From Symbiodinium kawagutii (taxonomy: Eukaryota > Sar > Dinophyceae > Suessiales > Symbiodiniaceae): DNA of 64,000 bases. A program made the translations under genes and the position numbers. The notes under the pieces were generated by a model. That model searched no databases. It saw nothing but the letters and a program-made list of their open reading frames with translations, and was not told the DNA's origin. Where the stretch lies: NCBI GenBank assembly GCA_009767595.1, contig VSDK01015254.1, positions 250,952-314,951 of the forward strand, read 5' to 3'. Within the stretch, counting starts at the first letter, position 1; every line of letters starts with the position of its first letter. Positions 40,530-51,800 of the stretch are shown piece after piece.

Positions 40530-40565
40530 CAGCCGTGCCTCTTGACGGCCTTGAAGCCAAACGGC

Positions 40566-40581
40566 TATTAGTCAACCAACC
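40566..40581. repeat. LINE target-site duplication, right
   Basis: TATTAGTCAACCAACC, identical to 30134-30149, marking the 5' side of the minus-strand LINE. Confidence 0.92.
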
Positions 40582-41420
40582 AGTTGTTTGTAAATAATAA
40601 AGAAAATAAGCTAGGATAGTATGTACCATTGGTAGTATTGACGGAAATGGTCGTCCAACTGGCTATTCACTGGTTATTTAATACGATCTGATACTATCAA
40701 CCATTGATAGTATGAAATGCCGATCTTAATACTGGTCTCAACCATTACGGACGGAGCGCTTGTTTCATTGGGTTATCTTAGCCAATCATTCACCAATTTT
40801 CAATGGCTATTTCAGCCTTACTAACCATCTTGTCCCATCTGCTCCAACAAAGCGTTTTGTTTGTTATGATTTCCCAACGAAGTTACAACCTCCATCAGCA
40901 GCATGTGGTCAGTAGATTTATGGCACATGGACTCGATTGTAAAACGATTCAACAAACGATGCAAGTTTGAACTTTATTCTAGCCTTGCTGATAGTGAATA
41001 AGCAGAGACATACCATTGTTGTTTGTTAATCCAATAGAACAACTTGTAGATGCACTTGTTAATCGAATAAGGTATCCATGCTTGTCGACAATATATCCCA
41101 TATGACCTCTGTTGTTAACGGTTGTAGAACTACCAAGAAAACCAAGAAACACCAAGAAGTCACAAACGAAGAAATGAAAAACCGGTTGTTTACACCTTGT
41201 TGATACACCTTGTTGTTTCTGACTTTCCAAAGGTTGTTGATAATGATTAATAGTGGTTGCATAGCTAATAATTGATTGGTTCATAACGGTGCATCAGCGG
41301 TGATTAACCACTATTTCAGCCTTTTCAATTCTTAACCATCTGCTAGAAAGAACTGTTAATGGTTAATCAGCCATGGTCAATTAATCAGTTTCAGAAATAG
41401 TAAATAAACACCAGGAAAAC
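40582..41420. other. Right half of split MITE, then non-coding DNA
   Basis: 40582-40625 continues the family-B repeat interrupted by the LINE (AATAATAAAGAAAATAAGC). The rest is AT-rich, with repeated GATACTATCAACCATTGATAG-like words near 40620-40720. The overlapping open frames at 40979-41284 show nothing recognisable. Confidence 0.5.
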
Positions 41421-41600
41421 CAGCAGCTTTGGCTTCCTGGACGAACGAGGTCATCCAACTGAGTGGCCCCACTAAGACCGGCCATGTCTGCGGCTGCGCC
41501 ATGAACCGCGGACATGAAGCGCATCAGCTGTGCTACGTAGCTCAAGCATCAGCTGATCGTCGTTTGCCGGAATCAATCATTTGTAGTAATAAAGCATCCA
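41421..41600. CDS. GC-rich candidate exon, strand ambiguous
   Basis: On the plus strand a frame reads TKTGHVCGCAMNRGHEAHQL. On the minus strand a frame reads LMRFMSAVHGAAADMAGLSG, starting after a GCACAG acceptor-like sequence at 41528. Both look coding. The plus-strand candidate at 41728-41831 slightly favours plus. Confidence 0.3.
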
Positions 41601-41727
41601 ACAAATGGATTTGATTACCGTCCATTCAGAAACCATCCAGTAATCGATTGAGTAACCATTCATTCTGGGCCACCATCCATGGAATCTTGTCACCTTGCAC
41701 TGATGTTGAGGCTGTGACTCTACGGAG

Positions 41728-41831
41728 ATCACGCCCAGGCTGAAGCACTCAAAGCATGGCTGTACCGTGCTGTTGTGGCTGAACAGCGACCAGGAGCACC
41801 TATGGCTTCAAACATCACAAGGACAAACTGA
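41728..41831 (+). CDS. Candidate terminal exon
   Basis: The plus-strand frame DHAQAEALKAWLYRAVVAEQ and onward runs to a TGA at 41829-41831, after an AG at 41726-41727. Codon use and composition are clearly protein-like. No domain is recognised. It may be the last exon of a gene including 41421-41600. Confidence 0.37.
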
Positions 41832-41839
41832 GTGTACTC

Positions 41840-42900
41840 AGTAAAAAAACTCACAATTGTGTGATGGTTGTCTTTGTGTTGCTACATCGATGACGGCAGC
41901 TGCTGCTGCTGGCTATGCTGAAGGTCATATCCTAGTCGGCTGCTGATGTTGTTGTTGTTGTTGTTGTTGCTGTTGTTGCTGTGAAAAATCACCGGTTTTG
42001 AATTACAACCACTACCAACCAAATGCCTCATTGTTGATAGTATGCGGATTTCTGCGATTGTTATTGTAAACGCGACTATCAAGCAGTCAGCGTCCATTCT
42101 TGCTTACTCCCTGCTGGTTGAAAGAAACTGTTGGTTTACTGGTTTATCATTACTATCGACCATCACGAACTAAACCCGAATTACATAACACTTGTTGACC
42201 ACTTCATCACCAGCTTGTTGCGCAATATTGGTATTGCATATCCTTGCTCTGACATAGCTGCTCTACCCATACTATCCGTTGTCTCAAACGCGAAGCTAAA
42301 GAGTACAATTTCTGGGGGACTGTTTGGGGGGTAAGGGGACTAGCCAGTCAAGCACAGTATATCATGCCCAAACCAGCCTTATTTTCAAAGCCAGTTATCC
42401 AACCCAAAGAAATATGGCGGCACTCCTTTGACAATCATTGAAATTCTTGGATGTGCAGCTGGGCTTATAACCATGGTTAGTTACGCCCTATAGCAGGTTG
42501 CTGAACTAAACCGTTACGAAACCATGGGAATCGTGAACCCCTCTAAAAAATATGCGCAAGTCAACCAACCAACCAACCATCTGTAAATGACAACGAAATT
42601 GAACAATGTCAAAAACCGCCAACCAAATATGTACCAAACAAGGATCTGAAAAGTGGACCAACATCTTTGCAAATGAAACAACTTATCAACCACGGATTGG
42701 CATCCCTCTAAAAAACCCTTGGCATTTTCATCAATATGGGTGTATCTCAAAATAGTGGACCCTCCAAATCATCCTTTATCAACCATTTATTTTTAGGCAA
42801 TAAACCAATCATTTCAAGAAATTAATATAGAAACACCCATATAACCATATATTGCTTGCTTAAAACGGTTGGTTTATTGCCCAAAGATATATAAACAATA
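41840..42900. other. Repeat-rich stretch
   Basis: (GTT)n at 41945-41980, a MITE-B-like element at about 42508-42625 (TATGCGCAAGTCAACCAACC), and an E-like element beginning near 42735 (GTGTATCTCAAAATAG). An open frame at 42131-42334 is not supported as a gene. Confidence 0.5.
41945..41980. repeat. (GTT)n microsatellite
   Basis: About 12 GTT units with two GCT interruptions. Confidence 0.9.
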
Positions 42901-43014
42901 TAACAAATATTGGTTAAATGGTGTTATATTGGTTAATATAGATAATCATTGGCTATATTGATTACTACTGCTACTATCATAAGCTCATAACGGATAACAA
43001 CCTTTGGCCTAGGA

Positions 43015-43215
43015 TTACCATGGCCATAGTTGACCGTTTCCACTTGTCCAAGGGCAGCCCATGGCCACCATGGCGGCCACCCATGGCCCTCCCCAGCGCA
43101 ACCCCTGGCCCCAACCCGCAGGGCGAGTTGAGGCGCGACCGGACCTTTGTTTCGCGGGTGCCGAAAACGCGAATCCGCGTGGCTGCGTAGCTGGTGGTGT
43201 GGCGACCCCCATGGC
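43015..43215. other. GC-rich island, possible exon
   Basis: About 200 bp of GC-rich DNA open on both strands. A plus-strand reading after CCCGCAG gives GELRRDRTFVSRVPKTRIRV then a stop; the minus strand reads Gly/Trp/Pro-rich. Both flanks are GGTT-polarity, so the flip seen at many other islands is absent. The strand cannot be assigned. Confidence 0.22.
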
Positions 43216-43219
43216 ACCG

Positions 43220-44290
43220 TGAACTCTCTGCGAATGCAGCTACTGATTGATCAACAGAGCTTAGCTAAGACGTTTGTTAATGGTTGGTGAACCCATGAGT
43301 TGAGTGGTTTGCTCAACCTATGTACACTGTTGAGTTATGATCCCTATGATTCTACTGGTTCGCTGGTTGTATAAGACTGGCTATTTACATCCTATGAATC
43401 ACAATGTATGATCCTGGAGTAGAATATCAAATTGCAAGCGCAACGGTTCAAATGTTGAACAAAGGGAATATTCAGCGTCTACTACAGGATGGTCAAAGCC
43501 ATTATTGGTTTATTATTAACGACTATGGATTAACGACTATTAACCACATCAACAACTATTCACCACTAGTACGTGAGCACCCATCCCAGGATCGCTGAAA
43601 CCTAAGTGCCAAACCGCAAAAAAGCCACTACTTCTATGGAGCACTTTGGACCACCATTATCCACAACCTACTACAGGATGCTCCCGATTTATTGACCAAA
43701 ACTTTCGGTGGGTCCCGTTTTTCATGACCCTGGCGCGCCAGTGAGCGGGTACCCCACAGGTCGCAGCGGAGCCTTGTGTCGCCAGGGCCAGTCCCTTGCA
43801 AATGCCAAGGATTTTTCCCAACCTCCCAGGTAAAGTGGTTAGATTTGATCAGAGTTGAATCCGAACAGCGAGTGTCCGATCCCCGTGGGCTGTGCCGGAC
43901 CTGAACCGCCAGATAAAATGCCAAATAGGAATGCGAGCAAAATGTCAGATAGAATGCCAAATAGAATGCCAGCCGGGATGTCAGATATAATGCCAGCGGG
44001 AATGGCATAGAGAATGCCAGCAATGAGGACACATGCCACGTAGACAGTCAGATTATGTCAGGTGCAATGCCGCGGTGGGGATCATTTGAAGTCAAGTTTA
44101 TCAAATACAGTAGTTTCAAATAAATCATCCATTGTTTCGGATTTCTTGGATTATTCTTTTCAACTAACTTAAAGAAATCCAACTGCAATCATGCTAGCAG
44201 TTGACAAGTAAAAATTACAAGGCATGGGATTTGGAAGGGCCAGTTGATGATAGCACCATTATCACTGCATTGCGAAAATTCTTGCAATGA
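43220..44290. other. Non-coding stretch with ATGCCA repeat
   Basis: AT-rich DNA with a short degenerate tandem repeat at 43915-44030. A moderately GC-rich patch at 43690-43800 is open on the minus strand, but no product is recognised. Confidence 0.45.
43915..44030. repeat. Degenerate ATGCCAGC/ATGTCAGATA tandem repeat
   Basis: Eight or more imperfect units of 12-16 bp alternating ATGCCAAATAG, ATGTCAGATA and ATGCCAGC(A/G)GG. It differs from the AACCATCA vocabulary of the rest of the window. Confidence 0.75.
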
Positions 44291-44402
44291 CTTGGTGGCT
44301 TATAGATCCCTTGCTAAACATATGTTTTTAGTGGTTATATGGTAAATCAATCATATCCCAAAAACACTAAACATCTAAGTTAGTGGGTATAAGCCATCCA
44401 GG
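44291..44402. mobile_element. MITE-like element, family C
   Basis: Begins CTTGGTGGCTTATAGATCCC and ends TATAAGCCATCCAGG, with the core TTTTTAGTGGTTATATGGT and AAATCAATCATATCCCAAAA. A good full-length copy. Confidence 0.75.
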
Positions 44403-44409
44403 TGTGGAG

Positions 44410-45280
44410 AATATTTCAATGACAATGACTACCAATGATCACTACCACAATGATATGCTAACCCGTCTCCGTTGGGTCTCCCTTGACTATCGACATTATC
44501 ACATTGCCACTAGTCAAATGAATGTGGTAGTCTGATCACAGTTAGCATCACCATGCCATCGCGATTGATTATTGACTGACTTTTCACCCTCTGATGATGA
44601 TTTGGCATGTTTTCTATCATCAACCGTCATTATCAGCTGTCATTACGACCACCAACCATTGTCACATAAACATTGACTTGCGCTCGAACCACCATCACAA
44701 GATCACAAGAAACCGTGGGTAGCAAGTTTGTGTCATTAAGCGTATGAAGCAGCAACTGGAAAATCTCGAACATTAGCCACTATTGGAATGCCTGATTAAC
44801 CAGTAACAATGGTTATCGTTGGTTATGGTTGGTTGTCAACCCGTGAAACCACATTTTCAACTAATGCGAGCCAATATGAATAGATCAACCATGAATTTAC
44901 CAACCGTCAATCATCATCCATCATTAGCCATCATTGTCCATCATCATCAATCATCATTTTCTACTTACCAAATCGTCATGATTCCTGCTAATCCTTGTCA
45001 TGGCTGCTTGTTCCCCCACACTGAACCAGTATTATCTGGTTGGTGGTTTCAACCCCTATGAAACATATTATTCAACCAACCTTGGGTTATATGATATTAC
45101 TAGAAAATTGACACTGTTTAAAACAGCCAACCCTTTGTTAGTCTTGTTGTTTCATCAATTGTCCATTATCATCGATCATCATCCAAGTGGATGACTATAA
45201 TGATCATGACTATAACTATCATTTTATCCATTATCATCAATCATCCATGCCCATTTGCCATGACTTAATCACTTCGTGCC
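44410..45280. other. Non-coding stretch with MITE B
   Basis: CCATCA-type words throughout, and a family-B element at 45036-45132 (CTGGTTGGTGGTTTCAACCC to AAACAGCCAACCC). No gene. Confidence 0.5.
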
Positions 45281-45289
45281 GTGGTCGCA

Positions 45290-45435
45290 CCATCAGCGTA
45301 GCCCAGCTGGCCGAGTATGCGAACCTCGTCCCCCGAGCGACGAAGTCGCACAAGCGCCGATTTCGCGCGCTTCTGCCGCCACACTGCCGGGGCAGCAGTT
45401 CTGCAAAAGAACCAAGTCTTCCATGGGAACAGTGA
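45290..45435 (+). CDS. Candidate terminal exon
   Basis: The plus-strand frame reads SVAQLAEYANLVPRATKSHK followed by an Arg-rich segment and a TGA at 45433. It follows a CCATCAG acceptor-like sequence near 45292. Two other frames are partly open. The left flank is CCAT-polarity and the right flank is ATGG-polarity. No family is recognised. Confidence 0.37.
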
Positions 45436-45650
45436 ACAACAGCTTGGAGTCATCATGGGTGACTAATGCTTATGGTTATGGCTATCGTATGGCTATACTA
45501 TGGTTATGGCGTTTACAGGCTTTAGTTGTGCTTATGGTTATGTTGGTTATGCTATAGTTATGCTTGTGGTGATCATGTTCACAAGGTGATCATGGACGAT
45601 CATGTTTACAGGCGTCGTCGTTGTGCTTATGCTTCTGTCGGTTAGCTATA

Positions 45651-45655
45651 GTTAT
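45651..45655. repeat. Copia target-site duplication, left
   Basis: GTTAT directly outside the left LTR, repeated at 55544-55548. The region is rich in GTTAT words, so the match alone is weak, but it sits exactly at both LTR edges. Confidence 0.75.
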
Positions 45656-45753
45656 ACTTGTTTTGAGCTGACTCAAGGCGCCTGCGGTGTGAGGCACATG
45701 ATACTGTCACTTGATCATAGCCATATGGTCATGGAGGTAACCTGAATTTCACT
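45656..45753 (-). repeat. Copia 3' LTR (98 bp)
   Basis: Identical over 98 bp to 55446-55543. In element orientation it starts AGTGAAATTCAGG and ends AAAACAAGT; the usual TG...CA dinucleotides lie 2-3 bp inside these ends. It is very short for an LTR. Identity implies a recent insertion. No clear polypurine tract is visible just inside it (the adjacent element-strand bases read CAGGAGTGTGACCGG). Confidence 0.88.
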
Positions 45754-45815
45754 CCGGTCACACTCCTGGTCTGCTGTGCGCGACCATACAAAAAATGCTG
45801 TCTCTGCTGCTATCT

Positions 45816-48800
45816 TTACCTGCAGCATGTACAGCACTTACTGTACTGTTTGCCACTGCCACTGATGTGTTGGCATGTGGGCTTATGATACTTGGAACCT
45901 GCGTTCGTGACCACTACCACATCTGGGTATTGGTTCTTTTGGCGTTCTGCCAGAAGATGGTTCCTTTCTGCTACCATCTTCTCCATCTGCTGACGATCAC
46001 GGCGCATGGAATTCTCGGTCTCTTGGCGTCGTCTTTGCTCCGAGAACAAATTGTTCTGAAGTTCTTCCATGGCTAGCGCATAGTCTGAAGAGCTTCCTGC
46101 TGCTTGCTCCTTCTTGATGCGCTTGGCATTGTCCATCTCATTCTCGGCGTTCTCGATTCGGTCGTATGCTGCCTTCAACTCATCACGAAGACGTCGAATT
46201 TCTTCCATGTGATATTCTTCCACAGCTTCGGTCGGTGTCATAGGGCTTGTTGATGTCGAAGCGAAAAGCTTCCCAGGAAAGAGCTTCTTCCTCAGCTCTT
46301 CATTCTGTCGCTTCACTTCCAACAGTTCCTTCTTGTAGTCCAGCAATCGTTGTTCTTTCTCCGAGTCAATTCCGCTCAAACGATTCAAGCGGCCCTTCAA
46401 ATAGTCCGCGTGCCGCTCGAGCTTCTCCACCTTGTCCTTCTCATCGTGCAGGTCATGGTTGATCTGCTGGATCTCGTCAAGAGCCTTGAGATACTTTTCC
46501 TCGTTGATCTCTGCTTGGTGTTTGAACTGATCGCGATTCGCGGTCAGCACATTCTGGTAGTCCATAAGTTGCTGATTCTCCTGTAGCATCTCTTCCAGTT
46601 GCGCATCGAAAGCAACTGCTTGTGATCCAATCTGGAACATGCGGGCTGGTGGTTCCGCCATTGGTCCGAAGTCCACCTCCATGGGGTCGTCCTGTTCAAT
46701 CTTCACTGGAACATCTTCTTCGATCTTCACCGGGACATTCTTGTTGCGAATCTGTGCCATATAGTTCCCGATGTAGTCCATGATCTTGTTGAGGTTCCGT
46801 TCAATGAGGATCGCAAGGACAACTGTCATAAGGATCATGAACATGAACATGTAGTTGCCATCTTCACCAGGTTCATGTCGTGGATCATCTCGTAGAGCTC
46901 GTGGATCATGATGTGGAACAGCATCGTCATTGTTCATCGCTGTTGCCACGGTCGCCATACCAACCATCATAGCCGCCTTCACCACAGACAGCTTGGACAT
47001 TCCCATGAAGCCCAACATGATAGAAGCATGACTTGCCTTCACACGGTTTGGCTCCTTCTCAACATACTCCAGAATCTCATCATCGTTCATGAGTAGCTGG
47101 CTCTCATCGTACTCCTGGAGCGCTGGTAGGATGCGACTGACCACTGGCTGCTTGTCTACCCCGAAGATGGTGACTCTACCGGTGGTAAGTAGTTTCATCA
47201 TTTCGGCACTGGTCATCGGTTTCGTAAGGGCATCTGCTGTCATCGATTCAGTTGGTATGAGAACTATCATACGTATACGGCCAGTCACCCTAGCTTCTCG
47301 AATTCCAAGGATGTACAATCTCTGTGTCTTGTCTTGAGGTAGTACTTTCTGACCAGTACTGAGTTCCCATAAATCGCGACAATCCATGTAGTAGTCACAA
47401 GGCAGAACTGGATTGCCGTTCTCTTGAATCGAAGTCAAATCATCCAAAGTCGGACTGACTTTTGGATGCATCATCTCTGACAATCTGACCATCACCAAGG
47501 TTGTTGATTCGATGCCATTGATCATGCTCAATGTTTCTGCATGACTTGTTGAGTAGGAAACTCGCTTCGCTTTTCCACCATGAGCGTGAAGAAGGTGCAT
47601 AGTGCCACCGTGTTGTTTCTCCATCACGTCATTGCAAGTCATTTCCGGTTCCATGTGTTGTTCTCGCCAATGATCATCTGCGAGCAATACCAGGATCCCT
47701 TCTTGAGCATAGTGTCGGCCATTGTTGGCAGAAGAGGCATCATGTATACATACCACTCGTTGATGGTCTGACTCGAAAAATCGATAGTGCAGAGCTGCTT
47801 CTTTGTTGTCCTTGGCCTTCACCAGTACTTCATTTGCCAACTTCAATTCCTTCACCGTTGCAGTCGTCACTCTGGATTGTAGTAATGACACGTCTGCTAC
47901 CACATCCAGTCGAGTTGCAGTGATCCAGAGAAGTGCTCCCAATATAGATCGGAAATCAGAGACTTCCGATGGCTCCAGTCGAGAATCGTCTGCTCTGCTT
48001 GGAACTGGCGCTGGTTTCATTCGCATCACAAACTCCTCTTGGTCAATGGAGTACCCGTCCTTGGTCTCCGAATATCGACAGCCACAATGGTCGAAAGGAA
48101 GTTGTTGTCGGGTCACCTTGCCAAACTTCTTGGTGAAGAGGTCAAAATGCTTGTCCATCCAGGATGCTTCTGCAGTGACTGCTAGATCATCAACGTGCGT
48201 GGTGATCATGGCTTCCACGTTCGAGAGTGTCATGTCTTGACATCCAGTTTTCCAGATGAAACAATTTTCGTCCAGCTTACTGCGTGAAGCTCCAAGTTCG
48301 AGGATGTATGCATGCAAGCACAGCTGCCATGCCAGAGGAGCATCATTCAAACCATAGATGGGTTTCAGGCAGAGTAGTCCGTAATCTTGGAGTGCATGGA
48401 GTGGTATCTTGAACAGTTCTGATCCTTGTTGTAGATGTCTCCAAACATTCATTGGTGGAAAGACCACAACTTGCCGTGTAGGAGCATTCATTCCCAACTT
48501 CCGAAGAGCTTGTTGGTTCTGCTGGAAATTGAGTCCTTTGAGAAATGCTCCTGCAATGTCCCAAGATTCAATCTTCTTCTTGCGCTTCTTGGACCTTGCT
48601 GCCTGCGAGACCAAAATGCGTTGGCTCAGCCTCGTGGCTGTAGTGCTCCGAGTGGTCAGCATCTGCTTTTGGCTGTCGAAGCATCCCCTTGCACAAAGTC
48701 TGGACTTGACCCTGATGGTTTTGTCTGGGTACCTTTTCCATTTCCGAACCCACTTTGCATCGATCACCACCATGTCGTCCGTCATCTGCATGCGGTGGAT

Positions 48801-51800
48801 TGGTCGTAGAGCTCGTTCATCGATGAACTGCTTGATCTCGCTTGCATCTGCTGCTTCTACTTGAGGCCACATATCTGCTTGGATCTCCCAATCTTCAAAG
48901 GTGTTGGTTTCTTGATCAACCTTGTACATTTTCAGGGTCCTCAAGCATGCCATGACTTCAAAGTCCGCTTTGTAGGAGATGTTGAAGAGTGCTGGTAGAG
49001 CTCGTCGTTCTCTTTCATGATGCTGCAACAAGAATGTTCGAGTCACATCAGTCATCAGGTTGTAGCCGGTCTTCCAATCTTCAGAGAAGTCCAATTGTAC
49101 TTTGGATCTTTCCCATGTCGTTTGATACCAATGTCGAAGGAACTCCAGCTCTTGTTGGACTAATGCTATCTTTTGTTTCTTCTTCTCAGGTGCTAACACC
49201 ACTGTGCGAGTTTCAGGTCCATCTCGCTTGGTGCCGTGTTTGTCTGTCTCCATGGATTCTGGCACCACTGGCAATGGAGGCTTCTCTTGCTTTGGATGAA
49301 TGCTGATGGTCTCGTCTGTGATCGTGGTCAGCATGTAGTAGAAGAAATAGAGAATGCACACGTCCTCCTTCTTGTAGTTGGTGATCTTCTTCATTTGGAT
49401 ATGGTTGTCAGACCGGTGCTCTTGAACTGAGTAGTTGTGGCTTCCAGTAATCCACGTCATCAATGTCCCAGTGGTTCCAGCTGGTGGTTTCAGAGATCGT
49501 AGAGCTCGACCAAAGAGTAGTCCATGTAGTGGTCGTCGAGTCATACCCTTTGAAACCAATTCAGCTCCCGCAAGGACAGATGTTGCTTCATGGTTGTTCT
49601 TTGGAAGCTTCACCCAGCGATCATTGATCTTGCGTATCCAACCATAAAGGTAGATCTTGTAGTCTGGCATGTTCTCCACGTACTTCATCAAGCGACGCAG
49701 GGCATCTTCCATGGTAGGAGTTTGAATTTCCATATGGTAGATGCCTTTGAAGGGTCGAATGTGCCTGAGTGACACCAAGTAGGGTTTGCCTTGGTACTGC
49801 ACAATGGCAACACCTTCATCTGCGTCTAGACGAAGTAGTAGTGCTGGTCCACGCCAGCCTGGGTCGTTCTTCACTTCACGGTAGATCTCCACTTCTGAAG
49901 TACCTGCCACCAATGATCCCACATCAAGCTGGTGTGGTCTTGTCCGAGAGGCCCTTGCAACTCTGTCTTCTACCACAGCTTGTTGTGCTTGTGCCAAGGA
50001 TGTTTGACGTATGCGAAGTGCTCGCTCAAACACTGTCAGGTCGGTGTCCATGGCTCCACTGGTATTCATGACGTAATCCGATTCGGGATTGTAAAACTCT
50101 CTTGGCATAGTTCCAAAGACTGCCATTGATGGAGTGACCCCGCCATATGACAGCGTCAAATTGTGAGCCATCGCTGATTCCTGACTGAGCTCAGACATAG
50201 TCGGAGTCAAACCTTGTCGTTCAAGTTCTGCTCGTAGTTTGTACATGGTGAGCTTCATCAATTGGACGTGGCGCTCAGCAATTCCCGTTCCGGTATGTTG
50301 GTCTGCGCCATGTCCTGCTGTCGTTCCTCGTGGACATCTGGCAATTCCTAGCCTCTCAAATTCTGCACCTGACTCGTGGCTCATGAGCGACATCTGTTGG
50401 TCAAGGATCAATCGCTCTGGAGGACCAAAGTGGTAAATCCAAAGTTCCATGAAGGCTTTCATGAGCTGTTCCGACTCCTGGCCCTCGATGATGTTGCTCT
50501 TCTTGAAGCGAGTTGCTTCATCTACCAGCAGCATGAACCATGTGTTCTCCCAATGGTACAAGTCCATCTGAAGAGCTTGGTTGAAAGTGATAGCTCCACG
50601 TGCTCGTAGTTGCGGACGGTTTGGCATCCTGATGTACTTCCGGCAGATGGCACAGCTTTTCACAGACTCTTGTGCCAGTGTGATCACTTCCGCACTCATT
50701 CCTGCCCGTCTGAGCAGGTTGCAGAAATCTGATGCCGGTGAATGCCACAGTCTCTCATGTAGTCCAAGAAGCAATTGCTTCACTTTGGTGAACTCCTCCT
50801 TGCCCATCAGGACAGGAATTCTTCGAAGAACTCGTCGTAGATTGTAGTTCGGTCGAAGTGGAGCTAGTTCTCCATGTGGTCGTGCTTCGAACTCTTCTTC
50901 TTCGCCATTGGGGGCATCGTGTTGTGGTTGTTCTGCTTCTTCGTATGCTGGCACTGGCTGATCAGGTGCTGCTGGTTCTGAGAGTTCTCGTTGTTGAGGT
51001 TCTCCGAGAAGCGGTTGCGGTTTTCTTTGAAAACCTGGTTGTGGAGGAATGCTTCGTGGTCGATGTGATGGTGTTGATGGTGATGGCTCTGCTGCATGCT
51101 CTGTTCCGAAGAGTGTCACCAACCAGTCGTCGATGTCGATTGCTCCATGCATCTGGTTGTGGCTGCATTCGCGTAGATCTTCAAGAGGTCCAACACTCCA
51201 CTCCTTCACATGTCCTGAGATGGGAAGTCGTAGGTAAGCTGAGTCAAATGCTAGCTGTGGCTGAGGTACATGCTTCTTGAAAGGTCGCAATTCAACTCGC
51301 ACTCCACGAACAAGCATCTGGCTGTGAAAGTAGCTCTTGAAGATTGCCAAATGCAGCTGGTCCTCCACCCAGTACTCGTGGTCAATCTTTTCTCGGATAG
51401 CTGCCTGGATGGTGTCCAGGGCTGCGTGCACCACCTCCGTCAACAGCTTCTTGAGATAATGGCGTTGACTGTCAGTCAATGTCGGGAGAAGGTGGTCATT
51501 GACTCTAATGCCATCAAAGTTCTCCCGATTGGCTCTTTCTTGCCAAACCTCAATTGGGTCTCGTGGTGATGGTGGTGGTTTGTCTTGCTCCTTGTTCTTG
51601 CTCTTGGGTCCAGTTCCTTCTGCCCATCGTCCATGTCGACACTCTCTGGGCACCATGGTGTGTGGAATATCCCGAGGGCAGTAGCGACCCAATTGGCATC
51701 GTATGCACTCATAAAGATGTTGAACCACAAAGTGTCGAAGGTGTTCTGGCCATCTTCCAAGTCGAAGCAGCTTGTTCTTGTGCAAGAAGTCAACAATGTC

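Larger units (their letters stand above)
30150..40565 (-). mobile_element. LINE-type retrotransposon with DNA methyltransferase
   Basis: A 10.4-kb non-LTR retrotransposon bounded by the exact 16-bp duplication TATTAGTCAACCAACC. In element orientation it has ORF1 (methyltransferase plus C-terminal coiled coil), one in-frame TGA, ORF2 (APE endonuclease, reverse transcriptase, RNase H) and a 93-bp 3' UTR without poly(A). The ORF1 frame is open right to the 5' edge at 40565, and no ATG occurs before residue 11 of the recorded frame, so the element is probably 5'-truncated, as is common after target-primed reverse transcription. Methyltransferase-bearing retrotransposons have been reported in dinoflagellates; this looks like that class. 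Apart from the TGA, the frames show no damage. Confidence 0.93.

Noticed and set aside
45659..45751. Copia LTR defined by TG...CA ends (93 bp)
   Set aside because: The direct repeat extends to 98 bp, and only the 98-bp boundaries give a clean 5-bp target-site duplication.
45754..45790. Polypurine tract inside the 3' LTR
   Set aside because: The element-strand sequence is not a convincing purine run, so I did not annotate one.
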